This document shows positions 56,049 through 63,964 of a stretch of DNA of 64,000 nt, one piece after another. The notes under the pieces were generated by a model that had not been told where the DNA came from, did not search any database, and saw only the letters and a program-made list of their open reading frames with translations. The position numbers and the translations under genes were made by a program. The DNA is taken from positions 14,647-78,646 of the forward strand of contig CAYZXS010000013.1 in NCBI GenBank assembly GCA_964482495.1, in the 5' to 3' direction. The DNA is from J029 sp964482495 (GTDB lineage: Bacteria; Planctomycetota; UBA1135). Each line of letters starts with the position of its first letter. Position 1 is the stretch's first letter.

Positions 56049-57200
56049 TCAAACCTCCAGCTTCTGGTCCTCTCCTGGATCCAAGCGGTCGAGCCGGCGC
56101 GAGGCCATCCAGGCCGCGCCGACCAAGACGCCGCCGACCAGGCCGGCCAGGCCGGTCGCCAGCGGGCTGATGCCCGACCGCTCGCGGTCGGTCGGCGTCA
56201 TCGGCGCCGTGAAGGCCGCGGGCGTGGGCTCGGGGACGTCGATGGTCTCGTGCATCGGCACCTTGAAGGCGATCTCCTCCTCGGTGCAGCCGACGCAGGG
56301 GTGGCCGATCCCGATCGGCCAGGCGCCGACGACGTCGCAGAAGTGCTGGGTCGAGCAGCTGGCGTAGGTCTGCGGACCCTTGCAGCCGAGCTCGTAGAGG
56401 CAGTGCCCGGCCCGGTGGCTGTCGTCGCCGAAGGCCTTGGCGAAGCGGCCGGCGTCGAAGTGCGGCCGGCGCGGGCAGTGCTCGTGGATCGTGGTGCCGT
56501 AGGCGAAGCGGGGCCGGCCCTTGGCGTCGAGCTCGGGCAGCTTGCCCCAGCTCAGGTAGTAGAGCAGGGTGCCGAGCAGGTGGTAGGGGCTGGGCGGGCA
56601 GCCGGGCAGGGTGATGACCGCCTTGTCCGGCAGCAGCACCGGGATGCCGGTGGCGCCGGTCGGGTTGGGCGGCGCGGCCGCCAGGCCCCCGAAGGAGGCG
56701 CAGGAACCCATGGCGACGATGGCCGCGGCGCCGGCGGCGGCGCGCTGCAGCGAGTCGACCGCGGTGTGGCCGGCGACCTTGCAGTAGACGCCGCCGTCCT
56801 TGACCGGGACCGCGCCTTCGACCACCAGCAGGTAGTTGCCGGCCTGTTCCTCGAGCACGCGGTCGAGGTTCTGCTCGAGCTGGTGCCCGGCCGCGGCGGC
56901 CAGGGTCTCGTGGTAGTCCAGCGAGATCAGGTCGAGGATCAGCTCGGCGACCCCTGGCTGGGTGCTCCGGAGCAGGGTCTCGGTGCAGCCCGTGCACTCC
57001 TGATAGTGCATCCAAACCACCGTCGGCCGTTCGGGCGAGGCCACGCTCTCGGCCACTCGGGCGGCCAGCTGAGGACTGATCCCCGCGGCCGCGGCGCCGA
57101 CCGCGCAAGCCTTCAGGAAGCTCCGGCGGTCGGTCTCGGTCATCCGCCCCTTCCGAGGGGCAGGGCAGAACAGTTCCGAATTCGAGTTGTCAAAGTCCAT
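56049..57200 (-). CDS. hybO: [NiFe] hydrogenase small subunit, Tat-exported
   Basis: 383 residues. A twin-arginine signal (TDRRSFLKACAVGAAAAG) follows a 23-residue leader. The proximal cluster begins at C69/C72 (YQECTGCTETLLR). GSCASFGGLAAAPPNPTGA, TLPGCPPSPYHLLGTLLYYL and the medial/distal ligands (HCLYELGCKGPQTYASC, HPCVGCTE) follow. A C-terminal membrane anchor is ISPLATGLAGLVGGVLVGAA. ATG 57200 is chosen over ATG 57143 because a perfect AAGGAGG lies six bases upstream. It is the first gene of the 12-gene operon. Confidence 0.95.
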   Translation of the reverse strand: MDFDNSNSELFCPAPRKGRMTETDRRSFLKACAVGAAAAGISPQLAARVAESVASPERPTVVWMHYQECTGCTETLLRSTQPGVAELILDLISLDYHETLAAAAGHQLEQNLDRVLEEQAGNYLLVVEGAVPVKDGGVYCKVAGHTAVDSLQRAAAGAAAIVAMGSCASFGGLAAAPPNPTGATGIPVLLPDKAVITLPGCPPSPYHLLGTLLYYLSWGKLPELDAKGRPRFAYGTTIHEHCPRRPHFDAGRFAKAFGDDSHRAGHCLYELGCKGPQTYASCSTQHFCDVVGAWPIGIGHPCVGCTEEEIAFKVPMHETIDVPEPTPAAFTAPMTPTDRERSGISPLATGLAGLVGGVLVGAAWMASRRLDRLDPGEDQKLEV

Positions 57201-57204
57201 GGGG

Positions 57205-57270
57205 TTCCTCCTTAGACTTCTAACTCTTTTTAACGTACGGGGTTGGAAGGGGAAGATGAATTATCATTCC
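57205..57270 (-). promoter_or_regulatory. Hydrogenase operon promoter region
   Basis: Strong SD AAGGAGG at 57207-57213 overlaps a palindrome TTAGA-CT-TCTAA (57212-57223). Upstream is TACGTT (57232-57237, possible -10) with TTCATC 17 bp further (57255-57260). A second palindrome ATGA-ATTA-TCAT (57256-57267) covers that -35. The region is markedly AT-rich compared with its surroundings. No sigma-54 GG-N10-GC element was found. Confidence 0.45.
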
Positions 57271-57376
57271 CCGGACAGGGCGGTTTCTGGGAATACCAGT
57301 TCTCGCTCCATCTCCTCTTAATTATCGGTTTTCGGGTCTCTCTTTTTGATCCCTGGGGCCCCGAATCGCCGGTCCG

Positions 57377-57382
57377 TAGAAT
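57377..57382 (+). promoter_or_regulatory. TAGAAT -10 of the 57392 gene
   Basis: TAGAAT lies nine bases before the GTG start, between two copies of GGTCCG. Confidence 0.4.
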
Positions 57383-57391
57383 CCTCGGTCC

Positions 57392-59566
57392 GTGATTCCC
57401 CTTTCCGCCTGCACGCTCGCGTTCGCGGCGCTCGTCCCTGCGGGCGGCGACCCGTCCACACGCCCCCGGGTCGAGGTCCCCCGGACGGCCACCGCTCCCG
57501 TCATCGACGGCGTCCTCGAAGCCGAGGTCTGGCAGTCCGCCGCCCCGATCGGCCCGCTCACCGAGGTCGAACCCGACGAGGGCAGGCCCTCCGAACCGCG
57601 CACCGAAGTGCTGCTGCTGCGCGACGACGAGTACCTCTACCTCGGCTTCATCTGCCACGAGCCGGAGCCCGAGCGCATGGTGCTCCAGAACATGGCCCGG
57701 GACGCCTTCCTGACCGACGACGACCGGCTCGAGTTCGTGCTCGACACCTTCCGCGACGGGCAGACCGGCTACTTCTTCCAGATGAGCGCCGCCGGCTCGC
57801 GCGGCGACGCCCTGCTCGGCGCCAACGGCGGCAGCTTCAACAAGCGCTGGGACGCCTTCTGGGAGGGGGAGACCCGGATCGAGCAGGACCGCTGGGTCGC
57901 CGAGATCGCGATCCCCTTCAAGGCCCTGGCCTCCGGCACCGACGGCGCCTGGCGCTTCAACGTCGAGCGCTACCGCGGAGCCGACCGCTCGCGCCACCGC
58001 TGGACCGCCGCCCGCCGCGACCTGCGGGTGCAGATCGTCAGCGAGGCCGGCGAGATCACCGGCCTGGACGGACTCGAGGACGGCCTCGGCATGGAGCTGG
58101 TGCCCTTCTTCAAGCTCCGCCGCAGCGAGCTCGAGAACCCCGACCACAAGAGCCTGGTGGGAACCGGAGGAGGCGAGTTCAACTGGCGGGTGACCCCGCA
58201 GCTGAACGCCTCGCTGACCTGGAACACCGACTTCGCCGAGACCGAGGCCGACAGCCGACGGGTCAACCTGACCCGCTTTCCGCTGTTCTTCCCCGAGAAG
58301 CGCGACTTCTTCCTCCAGGACTCCAACCTGTTCGACTTCGGCGAGCAGTCCGGCTACGGCCGCGGCGGCCGCACCAACATGCTGCCCTACTTCAGCCGCC
58401 GGATCGGCCTCTCCGCCAGCGGGGAGGAGGTCCCGATCGAGGCCGGCGCCCGCCTCGCCGGCCGGGTCGACGACCTCGACCTCGGGCTGCTGGCGGTCCA
58501 CACCGGAGCGGTGCCCGGCGCTGGCGTCCCCGGCGGCGAGCTGTTCGTGATGCGGCCGTCCTACCGCTTCACCGACGAGGTCTCCGGAGGCCTGCTGCTG
58601 ACCTCCGGCGACCCCGAGGCCGACAGCCGCAACCTGGTCACCGGCGCCGACCTCCGCTTCAACCGCACGGACTTCCTGCCGGGCTACCGCCTGAACCTGA
58701 ACACCTACGCGGTGCGCAGCTCCGACGAGTCGACCCACGAGGTCGGCGGCGGCTGGGGCCTGCAAGCCTCGCTGACCGGCAAGGACTGGTCGCATCGGCT
58801 GGACACCATGTCCACCCAGACCAAGTTCCGGCCGGCGCTGGGCTTCGTCCGCCGGCCCGGCGAGCGCTATTACCGGCTCGAGACTCGCTACGAGCCCCGC
58901 CCCGGCGGCGACAGCGACGTCCGCGAGTACCAATTCGGCTTCCGACCGCGGTGGTGGACCGACTCCAGCGGCCGCATCCAGACCCACGGCATCGATCTGA
59001 CCTTCTTCGGTGCCGAGTGGCACAGCGGCGACCGCTTCACCGCGACCTGGGCCTTCGACGGCGACCGCCTCCCGGCGCCGTTCTCGCCGGTGAAGGGAAC
59101 GACGATCCGCAAGGGTTTCCACCACTGGAACGTGCTCGAGACCAGCTTCCGGACCTCGCCCGCCCGCGTCGTCTCCGGCTCCTTCCAGCTCCGCACCGGC
59201 CAGTGGTACAACGGCACTGCCGTCCGCACGACGACCGACCTGGAGCTGCGCCCGAACGGCAACCTGTCCCTGGGCCTGGTCGTCTCCGAGGACCACTACT
59301 TCCTGCCCGGCGGCGACTTCACCACCCGCATCGGCATCCTCAACGGCGACTACTCCTTCTCGCCGAACCTGAGCTGGCGCAACCTGGTGCAGGTCGACAA
59401 CCAGTCGGACGTGCTCGGGCTGCAATCCCGGCTCCACTGGTTGCAAGCCGACGGCCGCGAGATGTTCCTGGTGCTGAACTACGCCTGGGAGGAGCTGCCC
59501 GGCGGCCCCTTCGTGCCGGCCTCTCGGGACCTGACCGCCAAGCTGGTCTACTCGCTGCGCTTCTGA
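57392..59566 (+). CDS. CBM9-like / DUF5916 outer-membrane protein
   Basis: 724 residues from a GTG start with a short signal peptide. Residues 30-215 are a CBM9-like beta-sandwich (APVIDGVLEAEVWQSAAPIG, DDEYLYLGFICHEPEPE, DRLEFVLDTFRDGQTGYFFQ, AEIAIPFKAL). The rest matches the DUF5916 pattern (FPLFFPEKRDFFLQDSNLF, YFSRRIGLS) and ends in alternating amphipathic strands with terminal Phe (LVYSLRF), as in outer-membrane barrels. Often annotated as carbohydrate-binding family 9-like; function not established. Divergent from the hydrogenase operon. Confidence 0.82.
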   Translation: MIPLSACTLAFAALVPAGGDPSTRPRVEVPRTATAPVIDGVLEAEVWQSAAPIGPLTEVEPDEGRPSEPRTEVLLLRDDEYLYLGFICHEPEPERMVLQNMARDAFLTDDDRLEFVLDTFRDGQTGYFFQMSAAGSRGDALLGANGGSFNKRWDAFWEGETRIEQDRWVAEIAIPFKALASGTDGAWRFNVERYRGADRSRHRWTAARRDLRVQIVSEAGEITGLDGLEDGLGMELVPFFKLRRSELENPDHKSLVGTGGGEFNWRVTPQLNASLTWNTDFAETEADSRRVNLTRFPLFFPEKRDFFLQDSNLFDFGEQSGYGRGGRTNMLPYFSRRIGLSASGEEVPIEAGARLAGRVDDLDLGLLAVHTGAVPGAGVPGGELFVMRPSYRFTDEVSGGLLLTSGDPEADSRNLVTGADLRFNRTDFLPGYRLNLNTYAVRSSDESTHEVGGGWGLQASLTGKDWSHRLDTMSTQTKFRPALGFVRRPGERYYRLETRYEPRPGGDSDVREYQFGFRPRWWTDSSGRIQTHGIDLTFFGAEWHSGDRFTATWAFDGDRLPAPFSPVKGTTIRKGFHHWNVLETSFRTSPARVVSGSFQLRTGQWYNGTAVRTTTDLELRPNGNLSLGLVVSEDHYFLPGGDFTTRIGILNGDYSFSPNLSWRNLVQVDNQSDVLGLQSRLHWLQADGREMFLVLNYAWEELPGGPFVPASRDLTAKLVYSLRF

Positions 59567-59607
59567 GCCCGGCCGCCCCGGCCGTGGCTCCGGCGGCGCT
59601 GGTGCGC

Positions 59608-59632
59608 TAGGCTTCCCGGGCAGGCGGGAGCC
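59608..59632 (+). promoter_or_regulatory. -10-like TAGGCT and leader hairpin
   Basis: TAGGCT at 59608-59613 overlaps a hairpin AGGCTTCCCG/CGGGAGCCT with one bulged base. It lies between the DUF5916 stop and the 59642 start; either terminator or leader structure. Confidence 0.35.
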
Positions 59633-59641
59633 TGAACCCAC

Positions 59642-61804
59642 ATGAACCGCGCCGGAAGCTGGATCGCGCTGCTGTGCCTGGCCGTGCTCGTCTCCTGGGG
59701 CGCGCGCGAGGCCCGGGAGGCCCGCTTCTTCCACCTGCCGGCCGACGGGAGCCCGGCCGCCGAGGACGCCGGCTGGTTCAGCGCCGAGCCGGACGGCCTC
59801 TACCACGTCCGCCGGGTCCAGCGGGCCCGGGCGGAGGGCCTGCCGCCGGCGGCGGCCGACCCGGCGATGAACTTCCCCGAGGGCGCCGCGATCCCGTGGC
59901 CTCCCTACTACGACGCCCTGCTCGCGGTGCTGCTGGCTCCGGTGGACGACGCCGGGCTGGAGCGGGCGGCCGCGACCCTGCCGCTGGCTTTCGGCGTCCT
60001 GATCACCCTGCTGGTCGCTGCGGCGGGGGCGGCGCTGGCCGGCCGCGCCGGGCTGCTGGCGGCGGGATTGCTGCACGCGCTGTGCGCGGGCGCGGCGCAT
60101 TATGCGGTTCCGGGCATCGCCGACCACCACGCCTTCATCGGCCTGCTGATGACCGCCTTGCTGCTGCTGGTCGCGGAGGCCATCCGCCGCGGCGGCATGG
60201 AGCGGCCGGGCGCCGGCTTGCGCTTCGGCGCCGCCGCCGGAGTCTGCGCCGGGCTCTTGCTGGGCAGCTGGGTGGCGTCGCTGGTCATCTTGCTGGTGGT
60301 CCAGGCCACCCTCGGGCTCCTGATCGCGGCCGACTCGCGCCGGGACGGCGCGCCGCGCGCGGGGCTGGCGCCCTTCGGCCTCGCCCTCCACGGCGGCGCG
60401 CTGCTGACCCTGATGCCGGCGGTGCTCCAGAGCCCGTGGCGGCTGGAGCAGCCCTGGATGGTGGTCAATTTGAGCTGGTTCCACCCGGCCTTCCTGCTCG
60501 CTGGCGGCCTGGTCTTCGTGCCCTTGCTCCGGATGGCGCCCGCCTCGCCGTGGCGGCGGCGCTACCCGGCGGTGGTCGCGGCGGCGCTGGCGGTCCTCGC
60601 CGGGTGGCTGTGGCTGCTCGACGCCGGCCCCGCCGCCGGGGTCCGCGAGGGCTTCGCCTGGTCCGCGCGCGCCAACGCCTTCATGGGCGACATCGCCGAG
60701 TCGCAGCCGCTGCTCGGCGAGGACCGCTTCGGCACCGGCGGCTTGTTCGGCTGGCTGGGCTACGCCGCCCTGCTGGCGCCGGTGGCCTGGGGCTTCGGCC
60801 TCGCGGCGCTGCTGCGGCGGCCGTCGCTGCTGCCGTGGCTGGTCGCGCTGCCGGTCTTCGGGGTCCAGGCGCTGGTCCAGCGCCGCTTCGCCGACGCCGC
60901 CGCGGTCCCGATGGCCGTGGTCCTGGGCTGGTGGCTGGCGGATCTGCTGCGCCGGGTGCGGCCCCGTCCGGTGGCGGCCGTCGCCGCGGCGGCGGCCGCG
61001 GCGCTGCTCCAGCTGCCCGGGCTGATCGGCACCCTGGACGGCTTCAGCAACCGGGCCGAGAACCGGCGCGACCAGGAGACCGTGCGCATGAACGGGATGC
61101 GCGCCGGCTACGGCTGGCTGCGGGACCACGCCGCGCCCGGCAGCTCGGTGATGGCGCACTGGGACCAGGGACACGCGATCGAGCTCCTGAGCGGCATGGG
61201 CAGCGTCGCCACCAACTTCGGCAGCTACGTCGGGGAGGAGTCCTTCCGTGACTCAGCCCGCTTCTTCACCGCGACCGACATCGAGGCCGCGGAGTGGATC
61301 CTGGAGCGCCGCGAGTCCCGCTACGTCCTCGTCCACACCAGCCTGATCTGGGCCTGGGACCAGCTGCGCGAGGTCTCGGGCGCCGCCCGCGCTGGCTGGC
61401 TGCGGTCGATGGGCGGGCGGCTCTTCCGCCCCGACGACCCGGCCGGGCCGGACTACCTGCGGCTGCGCTGGATCTCGCCCTACCCCGAGCTGGACGTCCA
61501 CCCCGAGCTGCTGCCGGGCGCGCCGATGGTGCCGGCGGCGATGATCTACGAGCGGGTGGCCGGGGCGCGGCTGGAGGTCGTTGCAGCCGCGGGCAGCGAG
61601 GTGTCGCTGGAGCTGCCGGTCCGGCTGCCCGGCGGCGGGGCGCAGTTCGTGTTCCGGCGCGCGGCGACGGCCGGTCCCGACGGCGTGGCGCGCTTCCGCT
61701 TGCCTTACCCCGGGGAGGCGGTGCTCCGCAGGGGCGGGGACCCCGAGCAGCTCACGGTGGCCGAGGCCGAGGTCCGGGCCGGCGCCGAGCGCCGGCTGGA
61801 CTGA
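59642..61804 (+). CDS. STT3/PglB-like oligosaccharyltransferase
   Basis: 720 residues. About 11-13 membrane helices, then a C-terminal soluble domain from ~residue 480. STT3-type features: the EPDGLYHVRRVQ segment after TM1 (first acidic motif, D-G-x-Y-H), MNFPEGAAIPWPPYYDALLA, the second acidic site GIADHHAFIGLL, and HWDQGHAIELLSGMGSVATN in the position of the WWDYG sequon-binding motif. Together these suggest transfer of a lipid-linked glycan to exported proteins. HWDQG is a divergent form of WWDYG, so sequon preference cannot be assumed. No glycan-assembly genes are adjacent. Confidence 0.78.
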   Translation: MNRAGSWIALLCLAVLVSWGAREAREARFFHLPADGSPAAEDAGWFSAEPDGLYHVRRVQRARAEGLPPAAADPAMNFPEGAAIPWPPYYDALLAVLLAPVDDAGLERAAATLPLAFGVLITLLVAAAGAALAGRAGLLAAGLLHALCAGAAHYAVPGIADHHAFIGLLMTALLLLVAEAIRRGGMERPGAGLRFGAAAGVCAGLLLGSWVASLVILLVVQATLGLLIAADSRRDGAPRAGLAPFGLALHGGALLTLMPAVLQSPWRLEQPWMVVNLSWFHPAFLLAGGLVFVPLLRMAPASPWRRRYPAVVAAALAVLAGWLWLLDAGPAAGVREGFAWSARANAFMGDIAESQPLLGEDRFGTGGLFGWLGYAALLAPVAWGFGLAALLRRPSLLPWLVALPVFGVQALVQRRFADAAAVPMAVVLGWWLADLLRRVRPRPVAAVAAAAAAALLQLPGLIGTLDGFSNRAENRRDQETVRMNGMRAGYGWLRDHAAPGSSVMAHWDQGHAIELLSGMGSVATNFGSYVGEESFRDSARFFTATDIEAAEWILERRESRYVLVHTSLIWAWDQLREVSGAARAGWLRSMGGRLFRPDDPAGPDYLRLRWISPYPELDVHPELLPGAPMVPAAMIYERVAGARLEVVAAAGSEVSLELPVRLPGGGAQFVFRRAATAGPDGVARFRLPYPGEAVLRRGGDPEQLTVAEAEVRAGAERRLD

Positions 61805-61813
61805 TCCGCGCCG

Positions 61814-61832
61814 CCGCCGCCGCTGGCGGCGG
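61814..61832. terminator. Bidirectional hairpin between convergent genes
   Basis: Perfect 8-bp stem CCGCCGCC/GGCGGCGG with loop GCT, midway between the convergent stops at 61804 and 61845. No U-tract. Confidence 0.45.
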
Positions 61833-61844
61833 TCCTGGCGGGGG

Positions 61845-62984
61845 CTACAGGTGCACCAGGCCGTTCGAGAGCGCCACGGCGCTGCCGCCGGAGTACATCG
61901 TCGCCTCCATCGCCTGAGCGTAGACCGGGCCCACCATGGTCGCCGGCACCGAGCGGACGATGGTGCCGGCGGCAGCGTTCATCGGCACGATCACCATGTA
62001 CGGCTTGGCCAGCAGGAACTCACCGCCGGGGTGCGGCCGCGGGTTGCGGAAGCGGCTGGCGATCAGGAACAGCTGGTTGGAGGGGGAGTGGCCGCTGACG
62101 CTCCAAGTCATGGCGCCGCCGGGCGCCCACTCGGTGCTGCTCAGGTCGAGGCTGTTGTTGGCGTGGCCGTAGGGGAAGGCGCCGGCAGGCGGCGCGAAGA
62201 GCTTCATGCTGAAGCCGGCCCAGGGCACGCCGCCGAACCAGTAGCAGCCGGTCCATGCGTGGGCGGGGTCTTCCCAGTAGAAGTAGTTCTCGTTGCCGGC
62301 GTTGACGAAGCCGTTTCCGCCGACGCAGTTGCTGAGCGGCGTCGGGCAGGGCTTGGCGAGCACGGGGCCGGTGTCGTTCATCCCGGTCTGGCCGGGGTTG
62401 GCCCCGAAGGCCCAGCCGAAGGAGCGGTCGGCGCCGCCGACCTCCGTGGTGTGGAGCGGGTTGGCCAGGTCGGTGCTGCACTCGAAGCCGCCGCTGAGGT
62501 CGATCGAGATCGCGTGGCACTCCGGGTTGCCGCTGGTCGAGAGCGGGAGGCCGGTGAGCACGTAGTCGCAGAGCGCCGCGGGGGGCGAGGTGCAAGGGAC
62601 GTAGTCGTCATAGAAGGCGATCCGGATCGAGCCGTTGTTCATCGGATCGAGGTCGGAGCTGCAGTAGCTGAAGTCGAAGCCGTCGATCTGCTCCACCGAG
62701 AGGTGGTTGAAGTCGGCCAGCTTGCCCTCGTCGATCCAGAGGTGGTCGGCGTTGGTCGCCCAGGAGTTGCCGACCGTATTGAAGTAGCCGCCAGCGAAGC
62801 TGCAGTTGTAGATGACGCGGCTGCCGGCGCGGGCGCCGCCGTGCGACCAGGTGCCGCTGGCGAAGTGGTACTCGCCGAAGTACTCGATCGGCGTGTCGCC
62901 GATCGGGGTGGGCGTGACCGCCTGCTGGGCGGTGAGCCCGGAGGCGAGCGAAAAGGAGAGGACGAGGACGGAGATTCGTGACAT
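61845..62984 (-). CDS. Secreted Cys-containing protein with shared C-terminal module
   Basis: 379 residues with a signal peptide (MSRISVLVLSFSLASGLTAQ). The body is rich in Gly, Asn, aromatic residues and Cys (CSFAGGYFNTVGNSWA, YVPCTSPPAALCDYVLTGLP, FECSTDLANP), suggesting a disulfide-bonded extracellular beta fold. The final ~110 residues match the recurring module (SNQLFLIASRFRNP ... GTIVRSVPATMVGPVYAQAM ... LSNGLV). No enzyme signature. Convergent with the STT3-like gene and divergent from the dehydrogenase gene. Confidence 0.7.
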   Translation of the reverse strand: MSRISVLVLSFSLASGLTAQQAVTPTPIGDTPIEYFGEYHFASGTWSHGGARAGSRVIYNCSFAGGYFNTVGNSWATNADHLWIDEGKLADFNHLSVEQIDGFDFSYCSSDLDPMNNGSIRIAFYDDYVPCTSPPAALCDYVLTGLPLSTSGNPECHAISIDLSGGFECSTDLANPLHTTEVGGADRSFGWAFGANPGQTGMNDTGPVLAKPCPTPLSNCVGGNGFVNAGNENYFYWEDPAHAWTGCYWFGGVPWAGFSMKLFAPPAGAFPYGHANNSLDLSSTEWAPGGAMTWSVSGHSPSNQLFLIASRFRNPRPHPGGEFLLAKPYMVIVPMNAAAGTIVRSVPATMVGPVYAQAMEATMYSGGSAVALSNGLVHL

Positions 62985-63074
62985 CGTTCGGGCTTAAAAA
63001 AGGTGGGCTGGATCGGCCTGGCGCCGGGGGGCGCCGCCAGCGCCCTCAGCCTAATCCTTCCACCTCCAGCCTGC

Positions 63075-63080
63075 TACCAT
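63075..63080 (+). promoter_or_regulatory. TACCAT -10 of the dehydrogenase gene
   Basis: TACCAT ends eight bases before ATG 63089; no SD. Consistent with a leaderless transcript. Confidence 0.45.
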
Positions 63081-63088
63081 CCCGCCCC

Positions 63089-63964
63089 ATGAAGGACGCC
63101 ACCGACCTGTCCATCGCCGCGGTCCTGGGGGCAGGGACCATGGGCCACGGCATCGCCCAGGTCTGCGCCCAGGCCGGTCTGGAGGTCCGCCTCTTCGACG
63201 TCGCCGAGGAGCCGCTGGCCCGGGGGTTGGCCGGGATTCGGGCCATGCTCGACAAGGGCGTGGCCAAGGGCAAGCTGGCCGCGGCCGACGCCGAGACGGC
63301 CTGGGGGCGGTTGAGCGGCAGCACCTCGCTGGAGCAGGCCTGCGCTGGCTGCGACCTGGTGATCGAGGCCGTGCCGGAGAAGCTGGAACTGAAGCAGCAG
63401 GTCTTCGCGGCGGTCGAAGCGGCGGCCGATCCCGGGGCGCTGTTGGCGACCAACACGTCGTCGCTGTCGGTGAGCGCCATCGCGGCCTCGCTGGAGCGGC
63501 CGGAGCGCTTCCTGGGCCTGCACTTCTTCAACCCGGTGCCGCTGATGGCGCTGCTGGAGATCGTGGTGGGGGAGCGGACCGCGGAGGAGGTCACCGCCAC
63601 GGCGCGCCAGCTGGGACAGCGGCTGGGCAAGGAGCCGATCGTGGTGCGCGACACCCCCGGCTTCGCCAGCTCCCGGCTGGGCGTGGCGCTCGGGCTGGAG
63701 GCGATCCGCATGCTCGAGCAGGGCGTGGCCAGCGCCGCCGACATCGACAAGGCGATGGAGCTCGGCTACCGGCACCCGATGGGGCCGCTGCGGCTGACCG
63801 ACCTGATCGGCCTGGACGTCCGCCTCGGGATCGCCGAGTACCTCCACTCTCAGCTCGGGGACGCCTTCGAGCCGCCCGCGCTGCTGCGAGAGATGGTCGC
63901 CGAGGGCCGCCTCGGCAAGAAGTCCGGCCACGGCTTCCACGAATGGGGGTCAGACATCGATTGA
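63089..63964 (+). CDS. hbd: 3-hydroxyacyl-CoA (3-hydroxybutyryl-CoA) dehydrogenase
   Basis: 291 residues. The NAD-binding fold AAVLGAGTMGHGIAQVCAQAG with acidic FDV at the end of strand 2 favours NAD. IEAVPEKLELKQQVF, ATNTSSLSVSAIA and GLHFFNPVPLMALLEIV supply the catalytic His. DTPGFASSRLGVALGLEAIR and GPLRLTDLIGLDVRL are from the C-terminal domain. Full length for the stand-alone enzyme of fatty-acid oxidation or butanoate metabolism. In PGFASSR the usual N of PGFxxNR is Ser, a variant common in PaaH-like members as I recall. No beta-oxidation partner is in the window. Confidence 0.92.
   Translation: MKDATDLSIAAVLGAGTMGHGIAQVCAQAGLEVRLFDVAEEPLARGLAGIRAMLDKGVAKGKLAAADAETAWGRLSGSTSLEQACAGCDLVIEAVPEKLELKQQVFAAVEAAADPGALLATNTSSLSVSAIAASLERPERFLGLHFFNPVPLMALLEIVVGERTAEEVTATARQLGQRLGKEPIVVRDTPGFASSRLGVALGLEAIRMLEQGVASAADIDKAMELGYRHPMGPLRLTDLIGLDVRLGIAEYLHSQLGDAFEPPALLREMVAEGRLGKKSGHGFHEWGSDID

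Noticed and set aside
57256..57267. FNR box in the hydrogenase promoter
   Set aside because: The palindrome has TGA and TCA half-sites four bases apart, not the TTGAT-N4-ATCAA spacing.
57201..57391. Sigma-54 promoter for the hydrogenase operon
   Set aside because: No TGGCAC-N5-TTGC (GG-N10-GC) element found on the minus strand.
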